Assembly (NCBI GenBank): GCA_033765345.1
Contig: JANRIC010000039.1
Span: 1-64,000, forward strand
Length of the DNA stretch: 64,000 bases
Direction: 5' to 3'
Source of the DNA: JANRIC01 sp033765345
GTDB lineage: Bacteria > Bacteroidota > Bacteroidia > Cytophagales > Microscillaceae
A program made the translations under genes and the position numbers. Positions 36,826 to 46,111 of the stretch are shown here, piece after piece (the first letter of the stretch is position 1; every line of letters begins with the position of its first letter). The notes below the pieces were generated by a model, which searched no databases, was not told the DNA's origin, and saw only the letters and a program-made list of their open reading frames with translations.

Positions 36826-37003
36826 AGGATAAAGATTAAAACTCAGCGATTTATATTTTTAACATTCCTTAGAACGTCGGCAAGGAACAAAAAGTATTCC
36901 CCGAAAATTCAAAGAAAACAAACATAATGAAGCAAATACCATGCGCCGATAATTTACTTCATTATCCAAAATTAAGCCGTTTTGATCAAAGACGGACCTA
37001 ATC

Positions 37004-37681
37004 CTAAATTTCAAAAGACTCGCCAATTTCAAGCAAAATCAATTCTTTTCCGGCATCGCTGAAAGCTTTTTTGGCTGCTTCTCGATCAATCTTGATGTAA
37101 GGGAAAGTATCATAATGAACGCCTAAGACTAAGGAGCAATCCACAAAGTCCGAAGCAATGATCGCATCTTCATAATCCATAGTAAAATTACTCCCGATCG
37201 GTAAAATTGCTAAGTCCAGTTTGGCATATTTAGGGATCAATTGCATATCCAGGGTAAGTGCCGTATCACCAGCATAATAAAAAGATTTTTCGCCTTGTAC
37301 CACAAATCCACCCGGATTCCCTCCATACGTGCCGTCTGGCAACACACTGGAATGCACTGCTTGGACGTACTTCACCGTTCCAAAGTCAAATAACCAACTT
37401 CCCCCGTGGTTCATCGGATGCCCTTTGGTCAGACCTTGAGCGGCAAACCAGGAAACGATCTCAAAATTAGATACCAGCGTGGCATCTGAGTTTTGTGCAA
37501 TGACCTGTACATCCGCTACGTGATCTCCATGACCGTGACTGACCAAAATGTAGTCAGCCTGAATACTACTTACATCAATGTGTTTGGCCTGATCATTTGG
37601 GCTGATAAAGGGATCAAAAAGAATTTTTTTTCCGCCCAAGTCAACTAAAAAACTAGAATGCCCATAAAATGTAATTATCAT
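37004..37681 (-). CDS. UPF0173-type metal-dependent hydrolase (metallo-beta-lactamase fold)
   Basis: A 225-residue metallo-beta-lactamase-fold hydrolase. It begins MIITFYGHSSFLVDLGGKKILFDP, typical of the UPF0173/UlaG-like group. The dinuclear metal motif is VSHGHGDHVAD (HxHxDH), with further ligands at AVHSS, YYAGDTAL and GVHYDTFPYI. Substrates of this family are mostly unknown; some open lactones. It reads in the same direction as the SpoIIE gene but is separated from it by 178 bp. Confidence 0.9.
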   Translation of the reverse strand: MIITFYGHSSFLVDLGGKKILFDPFISPNDQAKHIDVSSIQADYILVSHGHGDHVADVQVIAQNSDATLVSNFEIVSWFAAQGLTKGHPMNHGGSWLFDFGTVKYVQAVHSSVLPDGTYGGNPGGFVVQGEKSFYYAGDTALTLDMQLIPKYAKLDLAILPIGSNFTMDYEDAIIASDFVDCSLVLGVHYDTFPYIKIDREAAKKAFSDAGKELILLEIGESFEI

Positions 37682-38158
37682 AGTTTGAAGCTTTTGGTGA
37701 ATATTCAGACATAAATATAAATTTTATCCTTAAATTCTTTGTGCTTAAATTTGTAAAATTCAAAAGTTTTTCTCATTATCACCAAAGGGATTCGGTTTAA
37801 CAGCCCAAAATAAACCAATCCTAGCTACTACCCAATAAAAACAATATGCTCATAGGATTTGCCTGATTGGCAAAATTGATTTGTCGGATTTCAGACAAGC
37901 GATCATGAGATTCAAATAAATCACAGCATGGAATAAATTACCAGGCTTTTTCTGGTACTTTTTATCTAAAACCGGATACCTAAACATTCATACAGGAAAC
38001 ACAGTATAGTCTTAAATACAGGTTTTTGAATTTGACAAGAACAGTATTTGGTAAATAGTTTGATTAAGCAGATATCTGTGTATCATCCTCATTATTCATA
38101 CATTCTAATAGCTTTTATTTTAAAAAATTGCAGTATATTTGTACTATTATAGCATCTT
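37682..38158. other. Intergenic region between divergent genes, 477 bp
   Basis: No open frame of note. TACCAG and CTGGTA near 37960 form a 6-bp hairpin around CTTTTT-type sequence. A -7 box for the SiaC-like gene lies at the right end (38134-38141). The remainder shows nothing I can name. Confidence 0.4.
38134..38141 (+). promoter_or_regulatory. Candidate -7 box of the SiaC-like gene
   Basis: TATATTTG matches TAnnTTTG exactly and ends 17 nt before the ATG at 38159. The -33 region is only T-rich (TTTTATTTT near 38113), so the promoter is half supported. Confidence 0.4.
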
Positions 38159-38560
38159 ATGGAAAACATTAAACTAGAAGGTAATAAAAGAACACCAACT
38201 ATCGAGTTTGACTCTCAGAAAGGTTTCCTAAAAATCTCAGGACGATCTATTCCTGAAAACAGTTGGAAATTCTACAAACCCTTTGTCGATTGGATCAAGG
38301 AATATATCTCCACCACCAAAAACGAAAGTACCAAAATCCATATCATGTTGGAATACTGTAACTCCAGTTCCAGCAAGTATATCCTGGATATTTTACAATT
38401 GCTGGATGATTTAGCAGGCACAAACCATCCCGTGAGCTTTGAATGGTATTATGCAGATAATGATGAAGATATGGAAGAAATCGGTCAAGATCTGGCCAGT
38501 TTTCTTCAATCGGTACATACAAAACTAATTGCTTTCAAAAGGGAAAGGCCTATTGTATAA
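38159..38560 (+). CDS. SiaC-family (DUF1987) regulatory phosphoprotein
   Basis: A 133-residue cytoplasmic protein matching DUF1987/SiaC. It starts with a strand that reads NKRTPTIEFDSQKGFLKISGRSIPEN and carries the family core YCNSSSSKYILDILQLLDDL, where the Ser/Thr row holds the phosphorylation site in SiaC. In Pseudomonas, SiaC is phosphorylated by SiaB, dephosphorylated by the PP2C enzyme SiaA, and in the free form activates the diguanylate cyclase SiaD. Here a PP2C/SpoIIE gene sits 1.3 kb away, but no SiaB-like kinase or GGDEF gene is in the window. Family call firm, partners inferred. Confidence 0.85.
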   Translation: MENIKLEGNKRTPTIEFDSQKGFLKISGRSIPENSWKFYKPFVDWIKEYISTTKNESTKIHIMLEYCNSSSSKYILDILQLLDDLAGTNHPVSFEWYYADNDEDMEEIGQDLASFLQSVHTKLIAFKRERPIV

Positions 38561-38574
38561 TACTTTACAATCAA

Positions 38575-40512
38575 TTATAAATATTCCCAGGCACTCCGAT
38601 ACTTTCCGATACGATCCATGTAGTCTAAAAAATGCTTGTAGAACCCGTGCTGCCCTAGGGTAGCACTATCTCCAATTACTACAAGCTTTTTCCGTGCACG
38701 CGTAAGTGCTACATTCATCCTTCGTGTATCCGCCAAAAACCCTATCTGCCCTTTGGTATTGCTCCTTACTAAAGAAATATAAATTACATCCCGCTCCTGT
38801 CCCTGGAAGCCGTCTATAGAATTCACCTGCAAAAAAGGTAAATAATTACTGAATTCGTCTTGATGCAGAATATGCTCTTTGAGATAAGCTACTTGTGCAT
38901 TGTAAGGTGAGATGATCCCTATGGAGAAGCCTTGCTCGAGCAAATAACTATGCCCCAGACGAATTTGATCGAGCAATTGTCTGAGATGATTGACCAGTAA
39001 ATCGCCTTCCAAAGGATTAAATTTACTTTGTGATTCCTCGTGGACTTTCTCATCAAAGCTACAGCCTGCCGTATCAATGAACTCTACGGCTTGCTTGAGT
39101 ATTTCATCTTCAGGATTGTCGCCCAGAAAGTGGTATCTGACACTGTCATCGGCAATCAGTTCATTTCCATAAAATTGATCATTGGAGAAGCCCATAATGG
39201 GTTCATTCATTCGGTATTGTACTTTGAGCATCACATCTACCTGATGCTTGAAGATAATTTTTTCAAATAAAGTCTGAGAGAGCCCCTGACGGGCTGCTTC
39301 ATAAGATTTGATGGTAGGTGGTAACTGAAAATGGTCTCCTGCCATCACGACCCGATCCGACTTGCTGATCGGAATCCAGCAGGCTGGCTCCAATGCCTGC
39401 GCTGCTTCATCAATAAACACCGTAGAAAATCTCCGAAAACGAATGTATTTATTTACAGTGCCTACCAATGTAGCTGTGATTACCTGGGCTTCATTGAGCA
39501 GTGAGTCGATGATATATTTTTCCAGCACAGTGGCTTCATTTAGTCTTTGGGTGGCCTCAGCAAATAAAAGTTTGCGTTGTAGTCGCTCCTCGGGTCCGAA
39601 CTTCCGCTTATATTTGTGTGCCATTTTTTTAAATTCTTCGGCTTCTTTGCGGAGTTTTTTGAGATAGCGAAAGTCAGGATGTTGTGCAATTTGAGCTTCC
39701 AGACTGTATTGCATCAGCTCTTCGTCCATGCGAGCAGGATTACCGATACGAAGGACGTGAAGCCCCTTATCCAGAAGCTTTTGCGTCAGCAAATCTACGG
39801 CTGTATTGCTGGGGGCAGTTACAAGCACTTGTTTTTCATTTTGTAAAGTCAGTTTGACGGCCTGCACTAGGGTTGTGGTCTTGCCTGTACCCGGAGGGCC
39901 GTGTACAATGGCAATGTCTTTGGCTGCCAGGATATGATTTACAGCCTGATTTTGGGAATCATTCAGCGTATCAACGACATAATATCCCGGCATTTCGGCT
40001 TCAGTCAAAAAAGAAGGCTTTTGATTCAAAAAAATCATATCTCTGAGCTCTGCCAAGCGGTCGTCTTTGGCTACCGATACTTTGTACAGGGCATCTTCCA
40101 TTTCTTTGTAAGAAGCTCCGTCAAAAAGCAGATCGATGCCTAGGTGTGGATCATCCACCCAATCAGGAAGCTCATCAATGGTAAAAGAAACCCGCATATT
40201 GTTTTTCCAGACAGCTGCAATAACGCCTGAAATAGAAGGAATCTTTTTATGCTCCCTCGAGTTGCTGAATAAAGAAACACTATCACCGACCTGAAAAGAG
40301 TGGTTTTTATTATCCTGATTGATTTTTTCTAAACTCAAATAAAAATTTTCTCCCGTACCGATCTCCGTGTAATTCACCTTAATCGGATACCAACTCCAGC
40401 CTTTTTCTACCCTGTCTTTCAGGGGAGTATGAATAATCTGGTTTTTGTACTGGCGAAGGTCTTCTTCCCGCTCTATTTCCAAGAGCCTCAATAAATCTTT
40501 AATTTCGTCCAT
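38575..40512 (-). CDS. UPF1/IGHMBP2-like superfamily 1 helicase
   Basis: A 645-residue SF1B helicase. The N-terminal 190 residues form an OB/SH3-like region (FQVGDSVSLFSNSREHKKIP, then VSGVIAAVWKNNMRVSF). Motor motifs are Walker A VHGPPGTGKTTTLVQAV near residue 208, VTAPSNTAVDLL, Walker B TVFIDEAAQALEPACW, AGDHFQLPPTI, QYRMNEPIMGFSN, SIDGFQGQERDVI and NVALTRARKKLVVIGD. Bacterial members resemble eukaryotic Smubp2/UPF1 and unwind DNA or RNA 5' to 3'; the cellular role is not defined. The gene is convergent with the SiaC-like gene (14 bp) and divergent from the symporter. Confidence 0.93.
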   Translation of the reverse strand: MDEIKDLLRLLEIEREEDLRQYKNQIIHTPLKDRVEKGWSWYPIKVNYTEIGTGENFYLSLEKINQDNKNHSFQVGDSVSLFSNSREHKKIPSISGVIAAVWKNNMRVSFTIDELPDWVDDPHLGIDLLFDGASYKEMEDALYKVSVAKDDRLAELRDMIFLNQKPSFLTEAEMPGYYVVDTLNDSQNQAVNHILAAKDIAIVHGPPGTGKTTTLVQAVKLTLQNEKQVLVTAPSNTAVDLLTQKLLDKGLHVLRIGNPARMDEELMQYSLEAQIAQHPDFRYLKKLRKEAEEFKKMAHKYKRKFGPEERLQRKLLFAEATQRLNEATVLEKYIIDSLLNEAQVITATLVGTVNKYIRFRRFSTVFIDEAAQALEPACWIPISKSDRVVMAGDHFQLPPTIKSYEAARQGLSQTLFEKIIFKHQVDVMLKVQYRMNEPIMGFSNDQFYGNELIADDSVRYHFLGDNPEDEILKQAVEFIDTAGCSFDEKVHEESQSKFNPLEGDLLVNHLRQLLDQIRLGHSYLLEQGFSIGIISPYNAQVAYLKEHILHQDEFSNYLPFLQVNSIDGFQGQERDVIYISLVRSNTKGQIGFLADTRRMNVALTRARKKLVVIGDSATLGQHGFYKHFLDYMDRIGKYRSAWEYL

Positions 40513-40623
40513 AGTCTACTTCTTAAAGAACAAAATTACATAATTCTGCCTTAAAATTTGTTTTCCTTTATATTTCTTCCTTTTTTGGCTTTTGTATATC
40601 AAAATAAATTCCGTATTGCCGTC

Positions 40624-42324
40624 ATGCTGAAACAAATTGAAAATTATATCACGCTTTTTGTAGATTTTGTTTGGGGAATGCCTTTGCTGATACTGCTGGT
40701 AGGAGGAGGTTCTATTTTTTTGATTTATTCACAATTTATACCCTTTCGGTATTTTAGGCATGCCATTGCTATTTTGATGGGTAAATATGACGATAAAAAC
40801 GATCCGGGCGAAATCAATCACTATCAGGCCTTAGCAGCAGCTCTGGCAGCTACGATTGGCGTGGGGAATATCAGTGGGGTAGCAGTAGCCATTACTACGG
40901 GTGGTCCGGGAGCTGTTTTTTGGATGTGGGTAAGTGCCGTAGTGGGCATGGCTACCAAATACTTTACCTGCACCTTATCAGTGATGTATCGGGGCAAAGA
41001 TTCTTTGGGCGACCTACAGGGAGGACCGATGTATGTGATTGAAGAAGGTATGGGCAGGCAGTGGAAACCCCTAGCAGTGTTTTTTTGCCTGGCCGGGATG
41101 ATTGGTTGTTTCCCGATTTTTCAGGCCAACCAACTGACCGAAGTAGTAAGGAGTGTGGTATTGGTGCCGAACCATTGGGTGGGTGAAAATACATTTTATA
41201 CAGATCTGGCCACAGGAATAGGCATCGTAATCATCGTATCATTGGTGATTTTTGGAGGCATCAAGCGGATAGGTGTAATTGCTGGAAGCATGATGCCTCT
41301 GATGGTGATTTCGTATGTGCTGAGTTGTTTTTATATCTTATTCTACAATATCCAAAATATCCCTAGTGGATTTTATACCATTTTTACAGATGCTTTTTCA
41401 GGCAATGCTTTATTGGGTGGGGCTGTGGGTACACTCATTATTATAGGTGTAAAAAGAGCCGCCTTCTCCAATGAAGCTGGCATAGGCACTTCGCCGATGA
41501 TGCACGGTGCCGTCAAAACCAAAGAACCCGTACGCGAGGGTTTGGTAGCCATGATGGAGCCTTTTATAGATACCATTGTGGTTTGTACGATGACTGCCCT
41601 CATCATCATTATGAGTGGCGTGTGGCAGCATAAAATTGATCCCCAAAAACCAGTTGCCATTCAGGTAGAAAATTCTCAGGAAGGTGGAAAAGTTGTATTC
41701 AAAATCAAAGCTACCAAACCCGACCCCAAAGTGCAGACCGAACAACCACAGCTTGCTCAAAAAGGGCAAGAAGATTATCACCTTAAAGCAGATATTCGTG
41801 GAGATAGCATTGTACTTATCAGCGAATCGGGTGCTTTGCCTACTCAACTTGAGCTAAAAGCCGATAATCAAATTAAAAACATTCCCCTGATCATCAAACA
41901 ACAGGAAATCTCAGGGCAAAACTACATCATCCTCAAAGAAGACCGATCCCGAGGCGTGACGGTCACAGCAGAAGTATTCAACCAGGCTATGCCAGGTTTT
42001 GGACAATACATTCTACTGTTTTGTATCTCTATCTTTGCGCTTACGACCTTGTTTTCCTATTCTTATTACGGGATGAAGTGCTTTGCCTATCTTTTTGGAG
42101 CAAAGTACAAATCACTTTACAACATATTCTACGTGGCATCTATTATCTTCGGTGCTGTAGCCAGCGTCAAAGCTGCCGTAGGCATAATTGACGGCATGTA
42201 TGCCCTCATGGCAGTGCCTACAATGGGTTCTACGCTCTATCTGGCTCCCAGAGTGATGCGGGCATCCAGGGATTATTTCTCAAGGTTAAAGGCATCAAAG
42301 GCGCAGGCAAAAGCTAAGGTCTAA
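40624..42324 (+). CDS. AGCS-family sodium:amino-acid symporter with a large inserted loop
   Basis: A 566-residue Na+/alanine(glycine) symporter. Family motifs include ALAATIGVGNISGVAVAITTGGPGAVFWMW, YRGKDSLGDLQGGPMYVIEEG, KRAAFSNEAGIGTSPMMHGAV and DTIVVCTMTALIIIMSGVW. Between that helix and the next (GFGQYILLFCISIFALTT) lies an extra stretch of roughly 100-115 residues (about 334-456). It is hydrophilic and beta-like (VVFKIKATKPDPKVQ, ADIRGDSIVLIS) where most family members have a short loop. The ATG at 40624 gives the usual LKQIENYITLFVDFVWGMP start; the frame is open 22 codons earlier. It imports alanine or glycine with sodium across the inner membrane. Confidence 0.92.
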   Translation: MLKQIENYITLFVDFVWGMPLLILLVGGGSIFLIYSQFIPFRYFRHAIAILMGKYDDKNDPGEINHYQALAAALAATIGVGNISGVAVAITTGGPGAVFWMWVSAVVGMATKYFTCTLSVMYRGKDSLGDLQGGPMYVIEEGMGRQWKPLAVFFCLAGMIGCFPIFQANQLTEVVRSVVLVPNHWVGENTFYTDLATGIGIVIIVSLVIFGGIKRIGVIAGSMMPLMVISYVLSCFYILFYNIQNIPSGFYTIFTDAFSGNALLGGAVGTLIIIGVKRAAFSNEAGIGTSPMMHGAVKTKEPVREGLVAMMEPFIDTIVVCTMTALIIIMSGVWQHKIDPQKPVAIQVENSQEGGKVVFKIKATKPDPKVQTEQPQLAQKGQEDYHLKADIRGDSIVLISESGALPTQLELKADNQIKNIPLIIKQQEISGQNYIILKEDRSRGVTVTAEVFNQAMPGFGQYILLFCISIFALTTLFSYSYYGMKCFAYLFGAKYKSLYNIFYVASIIFGAVASVKAAVGIIDGMYALMAVPTMGSTLYLAPRVMRASRDYFSRLKASKAQAKAKV

Positions 42325-42452
42325 AGATTCAAGTAATAGTATTTTCAAAAGATTATTTTGAATTTTCACTGAAATAAAGAAAATTATAAAACTTTTTTGG
42401 GAAAGCTTGATTGGATGAAAAGACTCAATATGGTTTTCCCAAAATTAATTCC

Positions 42453-42460
42453 TACTTTTG
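42453..42460 (+). promoter_or_regulatory. Candidate -7 box of the class I/II aminotransferase gene
   Basis: TACTTTTG matches TAnnTTTG, 23 nt before the ATG at 42484. No clear TTTG lies at -33. AAGGAT at 42475-42480 may be a weak ribosome-binding site. Confidence 0.4.
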
Positions 42461-42483
42461 CCCTTCTTTAAAAAAAGGATATT

Positions 42484-43794
42484 ATGCGACAGCAACTACT
42501 TCGCCTCGGTGCCAAGGAATTGAGCTATGAAATCCGAGGAATTGTCAAAAAAGCAGAACAATTACAGGCTTTAAATCAACCCATCTTTTGGGAAAATATC
42601 GGTGACCCTATCCAAAAAAATGCCCGTATTCCCCAATGGATGAAGGACATCATCATTCGACTTGCCCAACAGGACGAAACCTACGGCTACTGCCATTCCA
42701 AAGGCGTGCCTGCTACCCGTGAGTTTCTGGCCAAAGAAAACAATGCCCTGGGCGGCGTTCAGATTACAGCACAGGATATTTTGTTTTTTAACGGACTGGG
42801 TGATGCCATCGGCAAAATTTATCAGTATCTTCTGCCCACCTCACGGATTATCGGTCCTTCACCGGCCTATTCTACCCACTCCTCCGCCGAAGGGGCACAC
42901 GCCAATCATCATCCCCTGACCTATACCTTAGACCCTGACAATCGCTGGTTTCCAGATATGGAAGACCTTTATCTGAAAGTAAAATACAATCCCAATATTG
43001 TAGGTATCCTCATTATCAATCCAGATAACCCTACTGGGATGGTCTATCCTCTTGAGATTCTCCGGAGTTTTGTCGAAATAGCCCGTGAGTTTAACCTTTT
43101 TCTGATCTGTGACGAAATCTACCGCAATGTAACCTACAACGGCGCAAAGGCTTATGCATTAGCACAATACATTGGCGATGTACCCGGAATTGCCCTCAAA
43201 GGCATCTCCAAAGAAATGCCCTGGCCTGGAGCTCGCTGCGGATGGATTGAATACTATAACCGCGGAAAAGACCCTGATTTCAAGCAACTTTGTGAGACGC
43301 TAGACAATGCCAAGATGATCGAGGTCTGCTCTACCAAACTGCCTCAACTAGCCATACCCTTGATCAAAAGTGACCCCCGTTATGCACCCTACCGCGAAGA
43401 AGAGAATCGTAAAATCGGATATCGTAGCAAAAAACTCACCGAATTCCTGGGAGATATTGCCGAAATCTATTTTAATGAAACCTTCGGGGCTTTTTACAAT
43501 ACAATCATTTTTAAAAAAGACGTGCTTAAGCCCAATCAGAGCTTGCACATCGATAATCCAAAAATACAAGAGCTTCTCGATGGCTGGCTTCTGGAAGAAA
43601 ACATGGCACTTGACAAACGTTTTGTGTATTATATGCTTGCTGCCAAAGGCGTTTGTGTAGTACCAGTTTCTTCTTTTTGTTCTGATTTACAAGGATTTAG
43701 AGTTACTCTTTTGGAACAAGATGAAAAAACCATGCTCGAGATCTACCGCCGCCTTCGAGAAGGTATTCAGGAATACGTACGTTCGGGGCAGTAA
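42484..43794 (+). CDS. Class I/II PLP-dependent aminotransferase
   Basis: A 436-residue fold-type I aminotransferase (AspC/AlaT-like). Recognisable parts are the substrate-binding start (ELSYEIRGIVKKAEQL), ILFFNGLGDAIGKIYQYLLP, NPNIVGILIINPDNPTGMVYP, FLICDEIYRNVTYNGAK, and the Schiff-base Lys in LKGISKEMPWPGARCGWIEY; the tail has GFRVTLLE with the substrate Arg. It is longer than typical (about 390), with an extra segment around FGAFYNTIIFKKDVLKPNQS. Substrate specificity is not evident. It is single, with its own promoter, and convergent with the M20 gene 16 bp away. Confidence 0.9.
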   Translation: MRQQLLRLGAKELSYEIRGIVKKAEQLQALNQPIFWENIGDPIQKNARIPQWMKDIIIRLAQQDETYGYCHSKGVPATREFLAKENNALGGVQITAQDILFFNGLGDAIGKIYQYLLPTSRIIGPSPAYSTHSSAEGAHANHHPLTYTLDPDNRWFPDMEDLYLKVKYNPNIVGILIINPDNPTGMVYPLEILRSFVEIAREFNLFLICDEIYRNVTYNGAKAYALAQYIGDVPGIALKGISKEMPWPGARCGWIEYYNRGKDPDFKQLCETLDNAKMIEVCSTKLPQLAIPLIKSDPRYAPYREEENRKIGYRSKKLTEFLGDIAEIYFNETFGAFYNTIIFKKDVLKPNQSLHIDNPKIQELLDGWLLEENMALDKRFVYYMLAAKGVCVVPVSSFCSDLQGFRVTLLEQDEKTMLEIYRRLREGIQEYVRSGQ

Positions 43795-43810
43795 TTGTTT
43801 ATTTAATTTC

Positions 43811-45037
43811 TCAATCCTTGCATAGCTTCAAAACTGCCTGAAGCATTACCTCGATGCCTTTTACCATATCGTCCAAATCTGTGTGTTCGGCTGGGTTATG
43901 GCTGATACCGTCTTTGCTGGGTACAAATACCATCGCTGCGGGGTATCGGTGAGCCATCAGTTGGGCATCATGACCAGCACCACTACGCATCTTAAGGTAG
44001 GGATAGCCTAAGCCCTGTGTGCATTCTTCTAAAACACTTACAATCTGAGGCGAAAAGTCAATGGGCTGAAAACGAACCAGGTCTTGAGTAAAAAGCTTTA
44101 GATCATATTTTTTTGCAATGGTTTGAGCGATCTGGTCTAGTTCTTTCTGAACTTCTTCCAAAATTTCAGCATCAGGGTTTCGTTGGTCTATGATGAGCTT
44201 TGCGATAGCAGGTATAATATTGGGTTGATTGGGTACAAATTCTAATTTACCGACATTAATTACCTGAGTTTCCTGGTACTGTATACTTAGCTCCTGTGCT
44301 TTGAGAATCAGTTCGGCAGCACCCAAGCCTGCATTTCTGCGGTATTTCATAGGAGTAGTGCCGGCGTGATTGGCGATGCCTTCAAAGGTGTATTCCGTCC
44401 AGTAAATTCCCTGTACTTTTTCCACGATACCAATCGGAATTTGCGCCTGTTCTAAAATGGGGCCTTGCTCAATGTGTAATTCTAAAAAGGCTTTAATATC
44501 TAAAACAGAGGTGTCAAAATCTCCCCGATAGCCGATCTGATCGAGTGCCTCTTTCAGCGTGAGCGTAGTTCCGTCCAAGGCTGGAGATGGATAGATGTTT
44601 TCCAGGGTCTCGACTCCGGCAAATACGGCACTTCCCATCATATCGGGTGCAAATCGATTGCCTTCTTCATTGGTAAAGTTAATGATTGCCAGCCCTTTAT
44701 CACTATGAAAGCCCTGGTCTGCAAGCATCTCGAGAATGACTAAAGCAGCCACTATACCCAGTACGCCGTCGTATTTGCCGCCATTGGCTACACTATCCAA
44801 ATGAGAACCCAATGCAATCAAAGGCGCGTGGAGTTTATCTTTTTGAATCCCAATCATATTTCCTATAGGGTCTACGTAGACCTGCAGACCGAGCTTTTGC
44901 ATGTCATATTTGAGTAAATCACGGGTATTTTTATCTTCTTCACTGAGTGCAAGGCGATAAATGCCTGCTTCATTCGCTTTGCTGTATTGATTGTATTGCT
45001 CGATAAGCTCTTGTACCCGATTTTTATTGATTTTCAT
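43811..45037 (-). CDS. M20-family Zn-dependent amidohydrolase (carbamoylase/allantoate type)
   Basis: A 408-residue enzyme of the hydantoinase/carbamoylase branch of M20 (N-carbamoyl-L-amino-acid hydrolase, allantoate amidohydrolase, ureidoglycolate hydrolase). Metal-site motifs are ALGSHLDSVANGGKYDGVLG, NFTNEEGNRFAPDMMGSAVF, ELHIEQGPILE and SGAGHDAQLMA near the C-terminus. GIANHAGTTPMKYRRNAG is the dimer-domain substrate region. No purine or hydantoin catabolic genes are adjacent, so the exact substrate is open. The preceding 188 bp to the Uma2 gene are AT-rich and hold divergent promoters. Confidence 0.9.
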   Translation of the reverse strand: MKINKNRVQELIEQYNQYSKANEAGIYRLALSEEDKNTRDLLKYDMQKLGLQVYVDPIGNMIGIQKDKLHAPLIALGSHLDSVANGGKYDGVLGIVAALVILEMLADQGFHSDKGLAIINFTNEEGNRFAPDMMGSAVFAGVETLENIYPSPALDGTTLTLKEALDQIGYRGDFDTSVLDIKAFLELHIEQGPILEQAQIPIGIVEKVQGIYWTEYTFEGIANHAGTTPMKYRRNAGLGAAELILKAQELSIQYQETQVINVGKLEFVPNQPNIIPAIAKLIIDQRNPDAEILEEVQKELDQIAQTIAKKYDLKLFTQDLVRFQPIDFSPQIVSVLEECTQGLGYPYLKMRSGAGHDAQLMAHRYPAAMVFVPSKDGISHNPAEHTDLDDMVKGIEVMLQAVLKLCKD

Positions 45038-45225
45038 ACATTATTTAAGATCAAATTTTTATATATTTAAATGTAGAAGCAATATAATAAAATATTATCA
45101 ATCTTTATAATGCTTTTTTATTCGGAATTATTCTATTAAAAATGTTTCAATTCCGTATAAATAGGAAATAATTTTATTTTTTGTATTTTCAGTGATTGTT
45201 TTTTAATTTGCCGAAAATTAAGGTC

Positions 45226-46095
45226 ATGCAGTTATCCTTGTTTCCAGATATTATCCCGAATCAACTTTCGCTTTTCCCGAATTATGCGCCCAAGGTTCAG
45301 AATTCGACCAAGGAAATGCTGCAGCCGGAATCCGAACTAGCCCTAACTTATCCCGAATCTGACGGCAAACCAATGGCTGAAAATACCGAACACTACGATT
45401 TGCTGACCATGATTAAGTCAGCTTTAGACGTACTTTTTGAAGATAACCCCGAAGTTTTTATTGCCGGTGACCTGCTATGGTATCCTGTAAAAGGTGACCC
45501 CAAAATCAAAGTTGCACCTGATGTGATGGTTGCACTCGGAAGGCCTAAAGGGCGGAGAGGTGCTTATGTGCAGTACAAAGAAGGAGGTGTAGCGCCTCAG
45601 GTGATTTTTGAAATTCTCTCTCCAGGAAATTCCAACCGAGAGATGCAGAGAAAACATCATTTCTATAGCAAATACGGGGTAGTAGAATATTTTGTCTACC
45701 ATACCAAAAGCCGCGAAATTACGCTGCAAATCCGGGTGGGGGACTATCTGGTCACTGCACTTCCTTTTCTCAATAACCAAAGTGCTTTGCTGGGCATTCG
45801 CCTGGAGGTCATTGATGGAGCATTGAAAGTAATCCGTCCGGATGGTAGCATCGCTCTGACCTATTCTGAACAACATCAGCAATGGAAAAAAGTAGAAGAA
45901 GAGGTGCGAGAGGAAAAACTAGCCCGAAAGGAAGCCGAAGAAGAAGCCAAAACTGAAAGAGAAAAAGCCGAAGCCGAAAGACTTGAAAAAGAACGTGCCC
46001 AACAAGAAGCCGAAGCCGAAAGACTTGAAAAAGAACGTGCCCTAGCAGAGCTTGAGCTTCTTCGCGAACTTCTCAAAAGACAAAACGGTAACTGA
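45226..46095 (+). CDS. Uma2-family putative endonuclease with C-terminal coiled coil
   Basis: A 289-residue Uma2 protein. The N-terminal 55 residues are a variable extension; the nuclease fold spans about 56-210, with FIAGDLLWYPVKGDPKIKVAPDVMVA and the catalytic region VIFEILSPGNSNREMQRKHHFYSKYGVVEYFVY. From about residue 225 a long Glu/Lys/Arg/Ala-rich coiled coil follows, including a 14-residue repeat (AEAERLEKERAQQE) duplicated at the DNA level with a 42-bp offset. This cyanobacterial-style architecture is well known for Uma2; its function is not. The ATG at 45226 is preferred. A 21-bp tandem array starts 16 bp after the stop. Confidence 0.88.
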   Translation: MQLSLFPDIIPNQLSLFPNYAPKVQNSTKEMLQPESELALTYPESDGKPMAENTEHYDLLTMIKSALDVLFEDNPEVFIAGDLLWYPVKGDPKIKVAPDVMVALGRPKGRRGAYVQYKEGGVAPQVIFEILSPGNSNREMQRKHHFYSKYGVVEYFVYHTKSREITLQIRVGDYLVTALPFLNNQSALLGIRLEVIDGALKVIRPDGSIALTYSEQHQQWKKVEEEVREEKLARKEAEEEAKTEREKAEAERLEKERAQQEAEAERLEKERALAELELLRELLKRQNGN

Positions 46096-46111
46096 GATGC
46101 AGTATAGGAAG

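Noticed and set aside
37682..38158. Possible transposase relic in the gap upstream of the SiaC-like gene
   Set aside because: Minus-strand translation gives only short stretches between stops, with no match to a transposase motif I can name.
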